The notes beneath the pieces are model-generated. The model saw only the letters and a program-made list of their open reading frames with translations. It was not told the DNA's origin and searched no databases. From Reticulitermes speratus (lineage: Eukaryota; Arthropoda; Insecta; Blattodea; Rhinotermitidae): a stretch of 64,000 bases of DNA. Below are positions 10,332 to 20,097 of the stretch, piece by piece (the stretch's first letter is position 1; every line of letters starts with the position of its first letter). The position numbers were made by a program, and so were the translations under genes. The DNA lies in the NCBI GenBank assembly GCA_021186555.1, contig JAJKFL010000005.1:6465678-6529677 (forward strand). Reading direction: 5' to 3'.

Positions 10332-10391
10332 TCATACTTGATTCTAAATGTATTTTATTAGTGCGTAAGTTGGCTGATATATTAATTATAA

Positions 10392-10918
10392 AGGTAAGAC
10401 TGATAATTAATAAGTTTATAATAGTCTTAAGCCCCGGGAGTGAAGCTATGAATTTAGTCATTCATTCTTAAGACACAGGCATTCTTCTTTCCCGCCCTGG
10501 TTACCCTACTGCTTAGCGCACAACATTACGATAAAACAGAGCTTTTTGGAACACGCAAGAAATGAAATGTATTCAACACTATTGTACTTTTTCATACTAA
10601 AATAAACTGATTTAATCTACCATCAAGGCACAAATCTTTCGTTGCGTGAAGTCTGTACGTGGTAGCCTTACGACCCGACGTGAATATTTTTTGCATATAT
10701 TGCTAAATAAAAAAACAAAGACCACGTGGTTGCCCAAAATAAAAGCAGTTATACTGGTACTACACAGCCGGAACTTACGAATAGTGCCGACATTTTGTAA
10801 CTCTTTAGATCCTCTTGTATTTTTTGCAAGATATTGTTGTTTCCTTAATTTGGTTTCTTACATTCTTCACTCTACTGCGTAATAAATAATAAAATAAATA
10901 AATAAGTAAATAAAATGA
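10392..10918. other. No recognisable feature
   Basis: AT-rich; ends in an AAATAAATAA-type simple run at 10880-10915. Confidence 0.4.
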
Positions 10919-11160
10919 ACTAAGGCTAATTGGATTGGTCACATCTTGCATAATAACTGCTTTCTAAAATACGTTATTGAAAGAAAGATAAAGGGAAGGA
11001 TAGAAGTGACGGGAAGAAGAGGAAGAAGACTAAGCAGCTACTGGGTGACCTTAAGGATATTACAAGATACTGGAAATTAAAACAGGGCGCAATACATTGC
11101 ACTCTGTTGAGAATTCGCTTTGGAAGAGGCAATGGACCAGTCGTAAGGCGGAATACGGAT
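10919..11160 (+). pseudogene. Non-LTR reverse-transcriptase C-terminal fragment (same family as 13310-13970)
   Basis: Plus-strand translation gives NWIGHIL-like residues, then a RGRR-type arginine-rich stretch and TTGGAAGAGGCAATGGACCA. It matches the 3' end of the minus-strand element at 13310-13640 at the level of both DNA and peptide (NWIGHILRRNCLLKHVIKGK there). Broken by stops; no catalytic part remains. Confidence 0.65.
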
Positions 11161-11676
11161 TGAATTTTCTACTTAAAGCGCAAGTATAAATTATGGGCCT
11201 ACCTGACTTCATTTTCCGACCTGTTTTCCTTAGGTGTTAGTCATATCTGCTTAGGGTAGGCCCACACTCGCAATGGAGTACGTTAAATGTGTTTGCAATT
11301 GGTGTAACGCTGCTTGGCCGTTCCAAGATTCCACTAATGCCTAAAACAAAAGTTTGAAAACGCAACCGGCATGCTACTTAGAGTTACAGAACTTAGGGGC
11401 ACCACTTCACACGCCCCTCAGATGTCAATTCTCAGAAACACGAACACCTTCAGCATGGCAATGCTAATCAACATCAGTAAGCCCCAAAACCGTCTTACGG
11501 ACAAACTGGATGAATCAGGAAATCATTATACGTAGTCGGCACTAGTTAACAAGTCATAACAGAGTTGAATCAATAAAGCGTCCTAAAGACACATAAATTT
11601 GAAAAATACAAATACACACGCATGCGTGTGCGGTATGTCCAATAAAATGCACCTAGACAGGAAGTACAGTCGAACT
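11161..11676. other. No recognisable feature
   Basis: Single-copy-looking sequence up to the MITE at 11677. Confidence 0.4.
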
Positions 11677-11851
11677 CGGTTATAACGTCATGAAAGGGAC
11701 TGAATATTTTGTGTCGTTATAAACGAGTGTTGTTATAACTGAGGAGTATAATGTTATGGTTAACAGTGCGGAATTAATCGGTACCACAGAATATCTGACG
11801 CAATAGGCGGGGTGTCGCATAAACCGATATCGTTATAACCGGGTTCGACTG
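11677..11851. mobile_element. pogo/Tigger-like MITE, copy 1
   Basis: Ends CAGTCGAACTCGGTTATAAC and GTTATAACCGGGTTCGACTG, flanked by TA on both sides. 175 bp, non-coding. A second copy in inverse orientation is at 31910-32092. The end sequence and TA target are typical of pogo-class Tc1/mariner relatives. Confidence 0.88.
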
Positions 11852-11914
11852 TACTAGCTTTACAACGACGTGAAAATAGGTGGACGATAGACAGTACTGG
11901 AAGGTCAAAAAGCT

Positions 11915-12195
11915 ATGTTTCTACAGGAGGAAGACAGTAAAAACCTGATTGACTTGACGAGTGAGCAACAAGATCAGCTAGCTACAAATTGTATAAACGC
12001 TGGTATTTCACACGAAATTACTAAAATACTCAGAGGCAGTATGTCATATTGGGAGGTTCCTGCAGATATATCAGAATGCCTTAATACTACTATTATACAC
12101 AGAAGTGATAAAACGGCAGTAGGAGGAAGAAGAGGCCGCAGAGGGGTGCAAAAAGTAACAAATATGATTATGAAGTGTTCTACTTTACACAGATG
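11915..12195 (+). other. Open frame of unknown nature
   Basis: A 101-residue frame starts MFLQEEDSKNLIDLTSEQQD and contains a GGRRGRRG stretch. Composition is protein-like and upstream sequence is AT-rich, but I recognise no family. The frame runs into the SINE-C at 12196, so at most the first 90 residues could be old coding sequence or an exon. Confidence 0.2.
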
Positions 12196-12470
12196 GGCCG
12201 GGATAGCTCAGTTTGTATAGCGACTCGTCACGGGCTGGACGGTCCGGTGATCCGAGTCACGGTGGGGGCAGAATTTTGCACAACCGTCCAGACCGTCCCT
12301 GGGGCCCACCCAGCCTCCTACACAATGGGTACCGGGTCATTCCAGGGGGTAAAGAGGCCGAGGCGTGGCGTTGACTACCCACCCCCATTTAGCGCCACAG
12401 TTAAAGAAAGAGTAAAGCTATACCTCTACGCCCCGTCTGGGCCTTCATGGCCTGTTATATATAATAACCA
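12196..12470 (+). mobile_element. SINE-C copy, interrupted
   Basis: tRNA-like head with A-box GGGATAGCTCAGTTTGTATA and B-box GGTCCGGTGATCC (decayed), then the family body GGGGCCCACCCAGCCTCCTA, GGGTACCGGGTC, AGGCGTGGCGTTGACTACCC. The tail sequence CATGGCCTGTTATA recurs at 12685, so 12471-12690 appears inserted near its 3' end. Confidence 0.75.
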
Positions 12471-12535
12471 TGGCTCAACAGCCCTATATGGGCTCGGGCC
12501 TCCTCTTGCCTCCTCTTTCCGAGGTTACTAAGTCG
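12471..12535 (-). mobile_element. SINE-A 3' end fragment inside SINE-C
   Basis: CCATGGCTCAACAGCCCTAT and GGGCTCGGGCCTCCTC match the SINE-A tail at 56876-56915 (minus strand). Confidence 0.55.
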
Positions 12536-12727
12536 TGTCATTCGTGGCAGTTGGTGACTGGCCAACTGGCCGCGCTACTATTCTATCTATCCTGATGTGT
12601 CCGCCAGAGCCATCTGGCAGGCAGTCAGGAGACTTGGGTGAGAAATGAAGGCTTTGAATTTAGCTTACGTAACATTTTTATTCATGGCCTGTTATAGGGT
12701 GAACTTTACCTTTACTTTCACTTCACA
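12536..12727 (+). repeat. Dispersed repeat shared with 55790-55870, then the SINE-C tail
   Basis: GCAGTCAGGAGACTTGGGTG and AGAAATG..GCTT match, in reverse complement, the block at 55790-55870. From 12685 the SINE-C tail resumes and ends in an ACCTTTACTTTC word. Confidence 0.5.
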
Positions 12728-13309
12728 CAAACATTGTTAATATCAAAAACGCCTTGCATCACAGCATATATCGCATGGAATTGTAAGTTTAGAAAGTTAA
12801 AATGAAGGTTATTCATCAAAGTAATTAACAGAATCCAAATGAGTGGATGCTTCATGCTAGCGAAGTATTTCACTACGTCTGAGATTTCTGGATTACCCTG
12901 TAGCAGAAGGTTCAGTGTAAATGGATTCACCGTTTTCAGAAACTCGGCACTCAACAACAGAGCCATCTACTACCCGTATAAAAGCAACTGGAAGTGAAAA
13001 TTGAGTTTAAAATGGAGCGGGAGGGCATTTCCTCTCTTCCGACGTCGCAATCCAGTCTATTTTCGCAAGCAAACTGCCTTCTCGATCCAGTTTAGCGATC
13101 ACTACATGGCCTCCCATCCGTCCATATAGTCACTATAATGTATGGACCCTGCACACAGCAGCCAGTGACATCAGATGTCTCAGAAATGTGACTAAAATGG
13201 CATTACACATTCAATATCTTTATTGACATATTTTAGACCAACGACAGGCGCATTTGACAAACACAGGGCCTTATGTAGATCACGTTATCACCATCATCAT
13301 TCATTCTGT
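12728..13309. other. No recognisable feature
   Basis: No shared repeat seen. The 82-residue minus-strand frame at 12718-12966 is unrecognised. Confidence 0.4.
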
Positions 13310-13970
13310 AGTCTGTCTTACGACAGGTCCAGAGCCTCTTCCAAAGTGAGTTCTCCACAGGGTGCGATCTAGTGCTTCCTCTTTCCATGTCCAGTACCCT
13401 CTCTTTTCCTTAAGGTCATCCAGTAGCTACTTACGTCTTCTCCCTCGTCTTCCCGTCATTTCTATCCTTCCTTCTAACTTTCCTTTAATCACGTGTTTCA
13501 GAAGGCAGTTCCTACGCAAGATGTGACCAATCCAGTTACCCTTCCTCCTTTTTATTGTATGTACGATATTCCTCTCCTCCTTTACTCTATGTAATACTTC
13601 TTCATTCCTCACACGATCGGTCCAACTGATCTTCTCCATCCTTCTTCAGCACCACATTTCAAAACTTTCCAGATACTTCTGATCTACTTTACGAAGTATC
13701 CACGTTTCAGCATCATACATAGCTATGCTCCAAATGTAGCACTTTACTAGTTTCTTCCTTAAATTTAAGTCCAGTTTGCTGGTGAAAAAATTTGTCTTCT
13801 TGTTGAATGCTGCTCTTGCCATGGCAATTCTGGATTTAATTTCACGTGTACACCTTGCATCATTTGTTATCATCATCGTCATCAAACACAAAAGAATTTC
13901 CGTTCTGTAATCCAGTACTTTCTTGCGTTTGGTGTTTCTGCTCCATACTAAGCTCCGCGTATATACCACT
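13310..13970 (-). pseudogene. Non-LTR retrotransposon reverse transcriptase, C-terminal part
   Basis: The minus-strand frame from 13969 reads through LRKKLVKCYIWSIAMYDAET, WILRKVDQKYLESFEMWC, a stop, then RRMEKISWTDRVRNEEVL and NWIGHILRRN. These are the conserved post-catalytic segments of endonuclease/reverse-transcriptase LINEs (KCYIWS..LYGAETW.L, WTDRVRNEEVL, W.GHI.R). The two frames are in phase: the break is one TGA at 13646-13648 where family members have tryptophan. The endonuclease and the RT active site are absent, consistent with 5' truncation. The last 100 bp downstream are 3' sequence. Confidence 0.88.
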
Positions 13971-14090
13971 GACCTGACTTTACATTGTACATTTTCCGTG
14001 CAACTGTCTCAAACACACAAGTTTATTCCCAACTAATCGCACAATTACTTTTACAACCTGTATAGCATGCCGTACATGTCAACACTTGTG

Positions 14091-14133
14091 GCTCCCTGAA
14101 GATAGCTGCGCTTTGCAGCCGAAACGTGCAGGA
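14091..14133 (+). ncRNA. Hammerhead-like motif, isolated
   Basis: UCC, CUGAAGA, U, AGCUGC/GCAGCC, GAAA, CGUGCA, GGA. Core and stem II fit; the U before the cleavage base is C, so activity is doubtful. A SINE-A inserted just downstream (14150). Confidence 0.45.
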
Positions 14134-14149
14134 ACGGTAACTCCAATTG

Positions 14150-14558
14150 TGCAATTCTTTTTCTTCCAACGGCTCGACAACCCCTTGGGGGTCCAGGCGT
14201 CCTCAATGTCGAGGCTTCACGATCACATTCAGTTGGACACACCACACTCGGTAGGGCTCCCCTGCTCAAGTGATCAGCCCGAAGCAGAGACCTCTACCTG
14301 ACAACACAACACTTACAAGAGACAGACATCCATGCTCCCGGTGGGATTTTTTTTTTTTTAAATCTTGGGTTTTCCTCTTTGATCCATTTGTACTGTTGAA
14401 GTCCTTTTTGTCCTGCATGTCACCTTATGTTTCATGCTACCGTCCATACATCTAACACAACACAAACATCCATGCCCCCGGTGGGATTCGAACCCACGAT
14501 CCTAGTAAGCGAGCGGCCGAAGACCCACGCCTTAGACCGCGCGGCCACTGGGATCGGC
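14150..14558 (-). mobile_element. Composite SINE-A with one alternative body
   Basis: From the right: tRNA-like head (14475-14558), alternative body ending in a poly-A (T-run near 14347-14360 on the plus strand), then B-box remnant CCGGGAGCATGGATG and the normal body to 14166. Same composite layout as 24221-24634. Confidence 0.8.
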
Positions 14559-14796
14559 AATTCTGCAATTACTTTGAAATACACGTATTTGCGCAACAAC
14601 GTACAATATATCACATTACACGAACTCTTAAATAATTACAAAAATTTCAACACGTCATCAGAATGGACATAGATGGATGGATTAATGGTAGGTTATTTAA
14701 AGACAATGCACCAACCAATTGTCCAATGGTTTCCATGGAGAAACACCCAACGACCCAATATCGTTTACTCTGCAAGCCGCTTACTTAGTAAAACAC

Positions 14797-15066
14797 TTTT
14801 TTTTTTTCCAATGGCTCGACAGCCTCTTGGGGGCCTAGGCCGCCTCATTTTTTTTTTCGAGGCTTCACGACCACATACTTTTTAGACACACCACAGTCGG
14901 TAGGACTCCTCTGGACGAGGGACCAGCTGGTCGCAGAGACCTCTACCTGACAACACACAACTCTCACAAGAGACAGACATCCATGCATTCGGTGGGATTC
15001 GAACCCACTATCCCAGCAAGCGAGCGGCCGTAGACCCACGCCTTAGACCGCACGGCCACTGGGATC
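14797..15066 (-). mobile_element. SINE-A copy, full length
   Basis: Head at 14990-15066 with B-box GGTTCGAATCCC on the minus strand, body, and poly-A (plus-strand T-run from 14797). Flanks TAGTAAAACA and TAGTAACATT suggest an imperfect target duplication. A second T-run at 14847-14857 may be an internal A-run in the tail. Confidence 0.85.
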
Positions 15067-15284
15067 TAGTAACATTACAGGGTGGAAATAATCACAAAGG
15101 TGGATAAGACATTGTTGCTATGCCCTTTACACGTAGCATAATGTGGGTACTGAGGCGATCGCAGTAACTAACTGGGCTATTCAAATAAACCTTAATCTTT
15201 TCATGCCTTGTACCTTTTATTAGTCAACTTCATTTACTGCTACCAGCAGCCCTTACACCCAACCAGTGCCACCTGTATTAATAT

Positions 15285-15910
15285 CAACAAACTCCTCTAG
15301 AGGCATTACTATGCTCTTTTCATCACAAGGCCCCATATAAACTCCATAACTAACTCCATGGAGCAGAGTCCTTCTTGAGAAGCTAACAGGTCGTCAGCTA
15401 GTCAAGAAATTCCCGGCGTTTTATGGAACCCGAAGGTTCATTACCGCACTCACAACAGCCCGCCACCTGTCCCTATCCTGAGCCATATCAATCCAGTCCA
15501 TGCCCCCAACCCACTTCTTGAAGATCCATTTTAATATTATCCTCCAATCTACGCCTCGGTCTTCCAAGTGGTCTCCTTCCCTCAGGTCTCCCCACCAAAA
15601 CCCTGTATGCACCTCTCCCCTCACCCATACGTGCTACATGCCCCGCCCACCTCATTCTTCTTGATTTGATCACCCGAATAATATTTGGTGATGAGTACAG
15701 ATCATAAAATTCCTCGTTATGTAGTCTTCTCCACTCCCCTGTCACCTCGTCCCTCTTAGGCCCAAATATCCTCCTCAGCACCCTATTCTCGAACACCCTC
15801 AGTCTATGTTCCTCCCTCAGTGTGAGAGACCAAGTTTCACACACATACAAAACAACAGGCAAACTTATACTTCTGTATATCTTAATCTTTGTATTTTTGG
15901 ATAGCAAACT
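15285..15910 (-). pseudogene. Non-LTR retrotransposon reverse transcriptase, C-terminal part, second family
   Basis: The minus-strand frame from 15907 includes [60 protein letters not shown] and [15 protein letters not shown]. These are the conserved thumb and tail segments of RTE/Jockey-like LINE enzymes in insects. A small indel near 15505-15513 shifts the end ([20 protein letters not shown]) into another frame. The region 15285-15420 is the 3' tail, and its words recur at 20940-21190, 32603-32895 and 45317-45500. No endonuclease or catalytic YADD region. Confidence 0.9.
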
Positions 15911-16061
15911 GGAAGACAGAAGATCTTATAAATTATTGTGTATTTATGTACTGTGCATAATTCAGTATTGTATTGGGTGGTTAAGGCCACGACCGGCCGC
16001 TTTATTACGGGGAAAGAGACTGTCTTTCAAAACCCAAGTCTCTGTAATTAATTGCCAATTA

Positions 16062-16103
16062 GTACAACACGTTTCGGCCTTAATAACAGCCATCATCAGG
16101 TGA
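16062..16103 (-). ncRNA. Hammerhead-like motif next to a SINE-C
   Basis: Minus strand: CAC, CUGAUGA, U, GGCUGUUAUUAAGGCC, GAAA, CGUGU, U, GUAC. Core is canonical apart from the extra U. Stem I is only two pairs, so it is likely decayed. Truncated by the SINE-C that starts at 16107. Confidence 0.5.
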
Positions 16104-16106
16104 AAA

Positions 16107-16385
16107 GGTAAAGCTCACCCTAGAAGAGGCCACGAAGGCCCAGAGGAGAGTAGAGGTATAGCTATATCCTTTCTTTAACCTCGGCAATAGGTGGGGTGGG
16201 TGGTCAGTGCCACGCCCCGGCCGCTTTAACCCCGGGAAAGGGACCCGGTACCCATTGTACAGGAGGTTAGGTAAGCATCGGGGCCGTTCTGTACGTGTAC
16301 GCAAAATCTCGCCCCCCCCAACGGGGTTCGAAACCTGCGCCGTCCGCCCGTAGCGAGTCGCTATACCGACTGAGCTATCGCGGCC
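16107..16385 (-). mobile_element. SINE-C copy
   Basis: Minus strand: A-box GATAGCTCAGTCGGTATAGC, B-box GGTTTCGAACCCC, body with GGGTACCGGGTCCCTTTCCC and GGGCGTGGCACTGACCACCC, tail ending in TTTACC. Nearly intact. Confidence 0.85.
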
Positions 16386-17124
16386 GCGCATTATACGCGC
16401 CCAAAGGTCAAACTATTGTGAAAACACTTCGTCACGAGATACCACGAAACACTATTCACGAACTGCACCTCCCTTTCCTTTGCACGTTGTGGGTATTTAT
16501 TTAAATAGCGGAGCTGCAGAACACAAAAAGTAGTTCTCAGGCGCCAGAGGCTGAAGTTATCACACTGCGTGAAGCCTTCATAAAATAAAGCCGAGAAAAT
16601 ACTCCACGGTTCACAAAGAATACGAAACAGACAAATTCCCATCTGTTTACGTTCATCCGTACCCTACAGAAGAATGATCAACCTATAAATTCACACTCTG
16701 AACTTTTTACTACACCACGTCGATCTTGTACAGACGCAGTAGCTTTCGGAAAGCATTCTGACTGCGAGTTGTAAAGCGTCTGCCTTCCTTTTCACCACAT
16801 CGTGCAAGCCGACGGTCCTGTGCAGGTGAACACGGACTGCTCACATCGATGAACAAGACACCGAGAAATATGACTGCCAAGCGTTCCACGGAAAGGTGGA
16901 AAGGTTCGCATCGCCTGCCCCCTAACGAACAGGAGGAGTGGAATCCAATTACGATATGTGTACATGAACAGGGGAACACAACAGTCGACTTGATCTAAAT
17001 TACAAAACTCCACAACTTCCCTCCCCCAGGCATGTTCATCCCTTCTACTGCAAATACGTTGAACTGGCACGTCGAACCAATTGACATTATTAAATGAAAA
17101 GCAAGTATGTTTTAAATTATCCAT
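16386..17124. other. No recognisable feature
   Basis: Overlapping short frames (16710-17124) on the minus strand look random. No repeat family seen. Confidence 0.4.
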
Positions 17125-17208
17125 AACCGTGCATTGAACACTTAGATATGGCGACTAAAACCAACAAAAGCACACAAGTTTATGAAAATATTTTATAAAC
17201 GTAGTAAT

Positions 17209-17254
17209 ACCTCCTACATGTTTCGGCCACTCATGTGACCATCCTCAGGGAGGT
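17209..17254 (-). ncRNA. Hammerhead-like motif, well preserved
   Basis: Minus strand: ACCUCC, CUGAGGA, U, GGUCAC/GUGGCC around AUGA, GAAA, palindrome ACAUGU, A, GGAGGU. Stem I has six perfect pairs and stem II six pairs including one G-U. The predicted cleavage is after the A preceding GGAGGU. The only departure from the textbook core is the U between CUGANGA and stem II. Confidence 0.7.
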
Positions 17255-17425
17255 GAGTTACGAAGATTAAATACATTGAGATGTTACAGAAGTTTGTGAA
17301 CCAATGCACATGTAATATATTTAATGTTTAAATGTTGTTTTATTTGTTTTAATATTTAAAATTTTACATGAGCTTTGGTTCACAAACTTCTGTAACATAT
17401 CAATGTATTTATTCTTCTTAACACT

Positions 17426-17469
17426 CCTCTCTGAGGATGGCCACATGAGTGGCCGAAACATGTAGGAGG
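17426..17469 (+). ncRNA. Hammerhead-like motif
   Basis: CCUCU, CUGAGGA, U, GGCCAC/GUGGCC around AUGA, GAAA, ACAUGU, A, GGAGG. Stem I five pairs with one G-U. It is the inverted partner of 17209-17254. Stem II is GGCCAC here and GGUCAC in the partner, both able to pair with GUGGCC. Confidence 0.68.
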
Positions 17470-17855
17470 TATTACTATGTTTATAACATATTTTCATAAA
17501 CTTGTGTACATTTGTTGGTTTTAGTTACCATATCGAAAAGCAAGTCATTTGATAATCATAGCTACTGATGTGACGAAACAAAGCATACAAAAGTCTCTAT
17601 TTTCAGTCTTACACATAAGACAAGAACAACGCATACAAACCGGCTTTCTTTACAATCATACAGAAAACAAACCTCATAAACCACCTCTGCTTAAATCATA
17701 CAGATGTGGTAATAAAAAACTTACAAACCGGCTCTATTTACAAGCATACAGATACGAAGATAACAAAGCATACACACCAGCTCCATTTTCAATCATACAC
17801 ACCGGCTCTAACTTATAAATATACAGATATGACAATGATTTAAAAAAGCGTAACA

Positions 17856-18540
17856 AGATAGGCAAAGTACGTATAACACAACACGTGAGGAGTTCGCGTA
17901 ACCACTGTTGCCACGGAAGCGCAACAACGGGTTCAATTTGCATTGTTGTCGAGCTAAAAAATATTTTCGTACTGCTGTCAAAAATAGAAACGTACTCACA
18001 TGAAGTGCCCGATATTTTGTCCCATTTTAAATAAATTTTGGTTTTCTCGGCAGCTTTTCATAAAATTCTCCAAAACATAGTTACACGAAAATTAGTCCAG
18101 TACAAATTTGGTTTTCTCAACAGATTTTCATAAAATTCTCCAAAACAGTTTCACGAAAATTCGTCCGGTACAAGTTTTGGTTTTCTCGACAGATTTCCAT
18201 AACATTCTCCAAAACATAGTTTCACGAAAATTCGTCCAGTACAAATTTTGGCTTTCTCGACAGATTTCCACAAAATTCTCCAAAACATAGTTTCACGAAA
18301 ATTCGTCCAGTACAAATTTTGGTTTTCTCGACAGATTTCCATACAATTCTCCAAAACATGGTTTCACGAAAATTTGTCCAGTACAAATTTTTGTTTTCTC
18401 GACAGATTTTCAAAAAATTCTCCAAAACATAGTTTCACGAAAATGCGTCCAGTGCGAGAAAACTTAATACATGCGGGCATACGGACGGACACGACGAAGT
18501 TAATTCGCGCTTTGTACGTCTTATACAAACGCGCCTGAAC
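17856..18540 (-). repeat. DR dispersed repeat with internal tandem expansion
   Basis: Shares with 40040-40495, 41459-41985, 42650-43050 and 63130-63625 the words CGCGTTTG (minus strand, 5' end), GTCCGTCCG, GGACGGATTTTC-like, AAATCTGTCGAGAAAA and GGTTACGCGAACTCC. No protein is recognisable; ends are not clearly inverted. Confidence 0.65.
18040..18455. repeat. Tandem repeat of about 71 bp, six units
   Basis: Each unit contains GGTTTTCTCGACAGATTT, ATTCTCCAAAACATAG and CACGAAAATTCGTCCAGTAC. Units lie within the DR repeat and are an amplification of its conserved core, which occurs once in the other DR copies. Confidence 0.88.
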
Positions 18541-19070
18541 AAACGGCTCTGTTTACAAGATTTTAGTGGCCGCGCGCCTTACGGTTGTTCCCTACCCGCT
18601 CTCTAAAACTGCGGGTTCGACTTCAGTTCGGGGTGTAACAGTAAGACCAGGCTGGAGAAAATGCCATGAAAACTGTCATCACTTGTACCATTCGCCATAG
18701 TGTCACGATCATAAAATCAAAGAAGATTAAATGCGTGACATGTACCGTAAGTAGAGGTGACTTTGCTACTCTTTTCGTATTTAATTTTCCAATTTACCAT
18801 AAGTTTGGAGTTTTGAATAGTGTTACTTAATTCAGAGTTTTTTCTGCGTTTCTTGAATTCTCAAAGATAACATTTATGATGGTGTTAAAATAATTGTGTT
18901 CGTCACGAATATATATTTTTAGTTAAACACCTGTAAAGTTATGCATGGGTGTAGGCTAATTTGCACCACTGCTACAGGACACAAGATAATGCAAGGCTGG
19001 CTGTGTTTAAAGCAATATGAGACCAATGAAGGGAAAAAGGTACACCAGTCTTCATAAACATTTACGTAAA
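18541..19070. other. Mostly unrecognised; one tRNA-like piece
   Basis: At 18566-18632 there is AGTGGCCGCGCG (A-box of SINE-A type) and CTGCGGGTTCGACTTC (B-box). It may be a diverged SINE head. The rest is AT-rich. Confidence 0.4.
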
Positions 19071-19336
19071 AGGTAAAGGTAAAGCTCTCTCTAGAACAGG
19101 CCACGAAGGCCCAGAGGGGGAGTAGAAGTATAGATCTACTCTTTCTTTAACCCTGGCACTACATGCGGGTGGGTGGTCAACTCCACGCCCCGGCCACTTT
19201 ACCCGGTACCCATTGTGTAGGAAGCTGGGTGGGCCCCAGGGCCGTTCTGGACGGGTGCGGAAAATCTCGCCTCCACCGGGATTCGATCCCCGGACCGTCC
19301 AGTCCGTAGCGAGTCGCTATACTGAGTACGCTATCA
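19071..19336 (-). mobile_element. SINE-C copy
   Basis: Minus strand B-box GGGGATCGAATCCCGG, body GGGCCCACCCAGCTTCCTAC and GGGGCGTGGAGTTGACCACC, tail TTTACCTTTACCTTTTAC. Confidence 0.82.
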
Positions 19337-19369
19337 CCTTTACGTAATATTTATTTATTTATTTGAGGA

Positions 19370-19670
19370 CAAGCGGTGGCGAACCTGGTTGAGGCACTGA
19401 GCTACAAGCCGGAAGGTCGTGGGTTCCATTCTCGATGGAGTCATTGGAATTTTTCATTGACCTAATCCTTCCGGCCGCACTGTGACCCTGGGGTCGACTC
19501 AGCCTCTAACAGAAATGAGTACCAGGAATATTTCCTGGGGGACAAAGGCGGCCGGTACGTAGGGCTGACAACCTTACCACCTTCATGTGCCGATTGTCTG
19601 AAAATTTGGGAGCCTCAAACTCCTGGAACCCTAAGGGTCTGTCCAGACCTGTATAGGGATTGCTTTACCT
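19370..19670 (+). mobile_element. SINE-B copy
   Basis: Head AACCTGGTTGAGGCACTGAG, B-box GGGTTCCATTCTC (decayed), body ATCCTTCCGGCCGCACTG and CAGCCTCTAACAGAAATGAG, tail CCTGTATAGGGATTGCTTTA. ATTTATTTATTT-like words on both sides may be the target duplication. Confidence 0.83.
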
Positions 19671-19899
19671 AAGTTATTTATTTAGAACATAAGAAAACAA
19701 TTTTTTAATTTGCACTACTTAATATTTAAATAAACTGAAGATTTTAAATACTCTCACATAACCTACAATGCCAACTTCTTAGCTCTGGGACGGCATTAAT
19801 CCCTCGCTTTGAAACCAGTTTGGTAAGTCTTTACATTTGCCGGGACATCCTCCCAGTCGTACTGGGAAACATCTGGTATCGCCGGCCATCTTCAGAAAT

Positions 19900-20097
19900 T
19901 CAAACTTCTTTTTCCATCGAAATAATTTCTCCATGATCATCATCCATACTTATTATCTTTCCGGGATATATATTTCCTTCACAGCGAAATATTACACGAT
20001 GCCCTTCAGCTTTGTTTGGATCTTCAGAGTAATTTACATAAAGGCGAGCATCAATTTCTATTTTGTAAGTTCCGGGCACTGCACAACCCTTCACCAA
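19900..20097 (-). CDS. Orphan coding-like fragment of unknown family
   Basis: Minus-strand frame of about 65 codons: VKGCAVPGTYKIEIDARLYV, NYSEDPNKAEGHRVIFRCEG, NIYPGKIISMDDDHGEIISM, EKEV, then a stop. Residue use is strongly protein-like, unlike neighbouring frames. There is no ATG (first codon TTG), and a stop lies just upstream with no clear splice acceptor. It could be an exon or a relic of a mobile element; I do not recognise the family. Confidence 0.35.
   Translation of the reverse strand: MVKGCAVPGTYKIEIDARLYVNYSEDPNKAEGHRVIFRCEGNIYPGKIISMDDDHGEIISMEKEV

Larger units (their letters stand above)
10151..10391. mobile_element. Short inverted-repeat element with hammerhead-like motifs in both arms
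   Basis: The left arm (CAACTTATGCACTCAATAAA, ATACATTC, AAGTATAAAACTCCTAC) pairs with the right arm (GTAGGAATTTCATACTTGAT, TGTATTTTATTAGTGCG, TAAGTTGG). Total 241 bp. The two hammerhead-like motifs at 10207-10252 and 10288-10331 face away from the centre. Confidence 0.75.
17125..17534. mobile_element. Inverted-repeat element with a hammerhead-like motif in each arm
   Basis: The left arm (ACTAAAACCAACAAAAGCAC, ACAAGTTTATGAAAATAT) is mirrored at 17480-17534. On the left it extends past the mirror into AACCGTGCATT, the reverse of the AATGCACGGTT box that flanks related elements. Interior is about 100 bp of AT-rich sequence with no coding frame. Related copies: 25278-25800 and the outer part of 37505-38796. 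Confidence 0.82.

Noticed and set aside
14475..14558. Functional tRNA genes at the many GGTTCGAATCCC sites
   Set aside because: A- and B-boxes are good but the flanks continue into SINE bodies, acceptor stems do not close and copies are nearly identical repeats.
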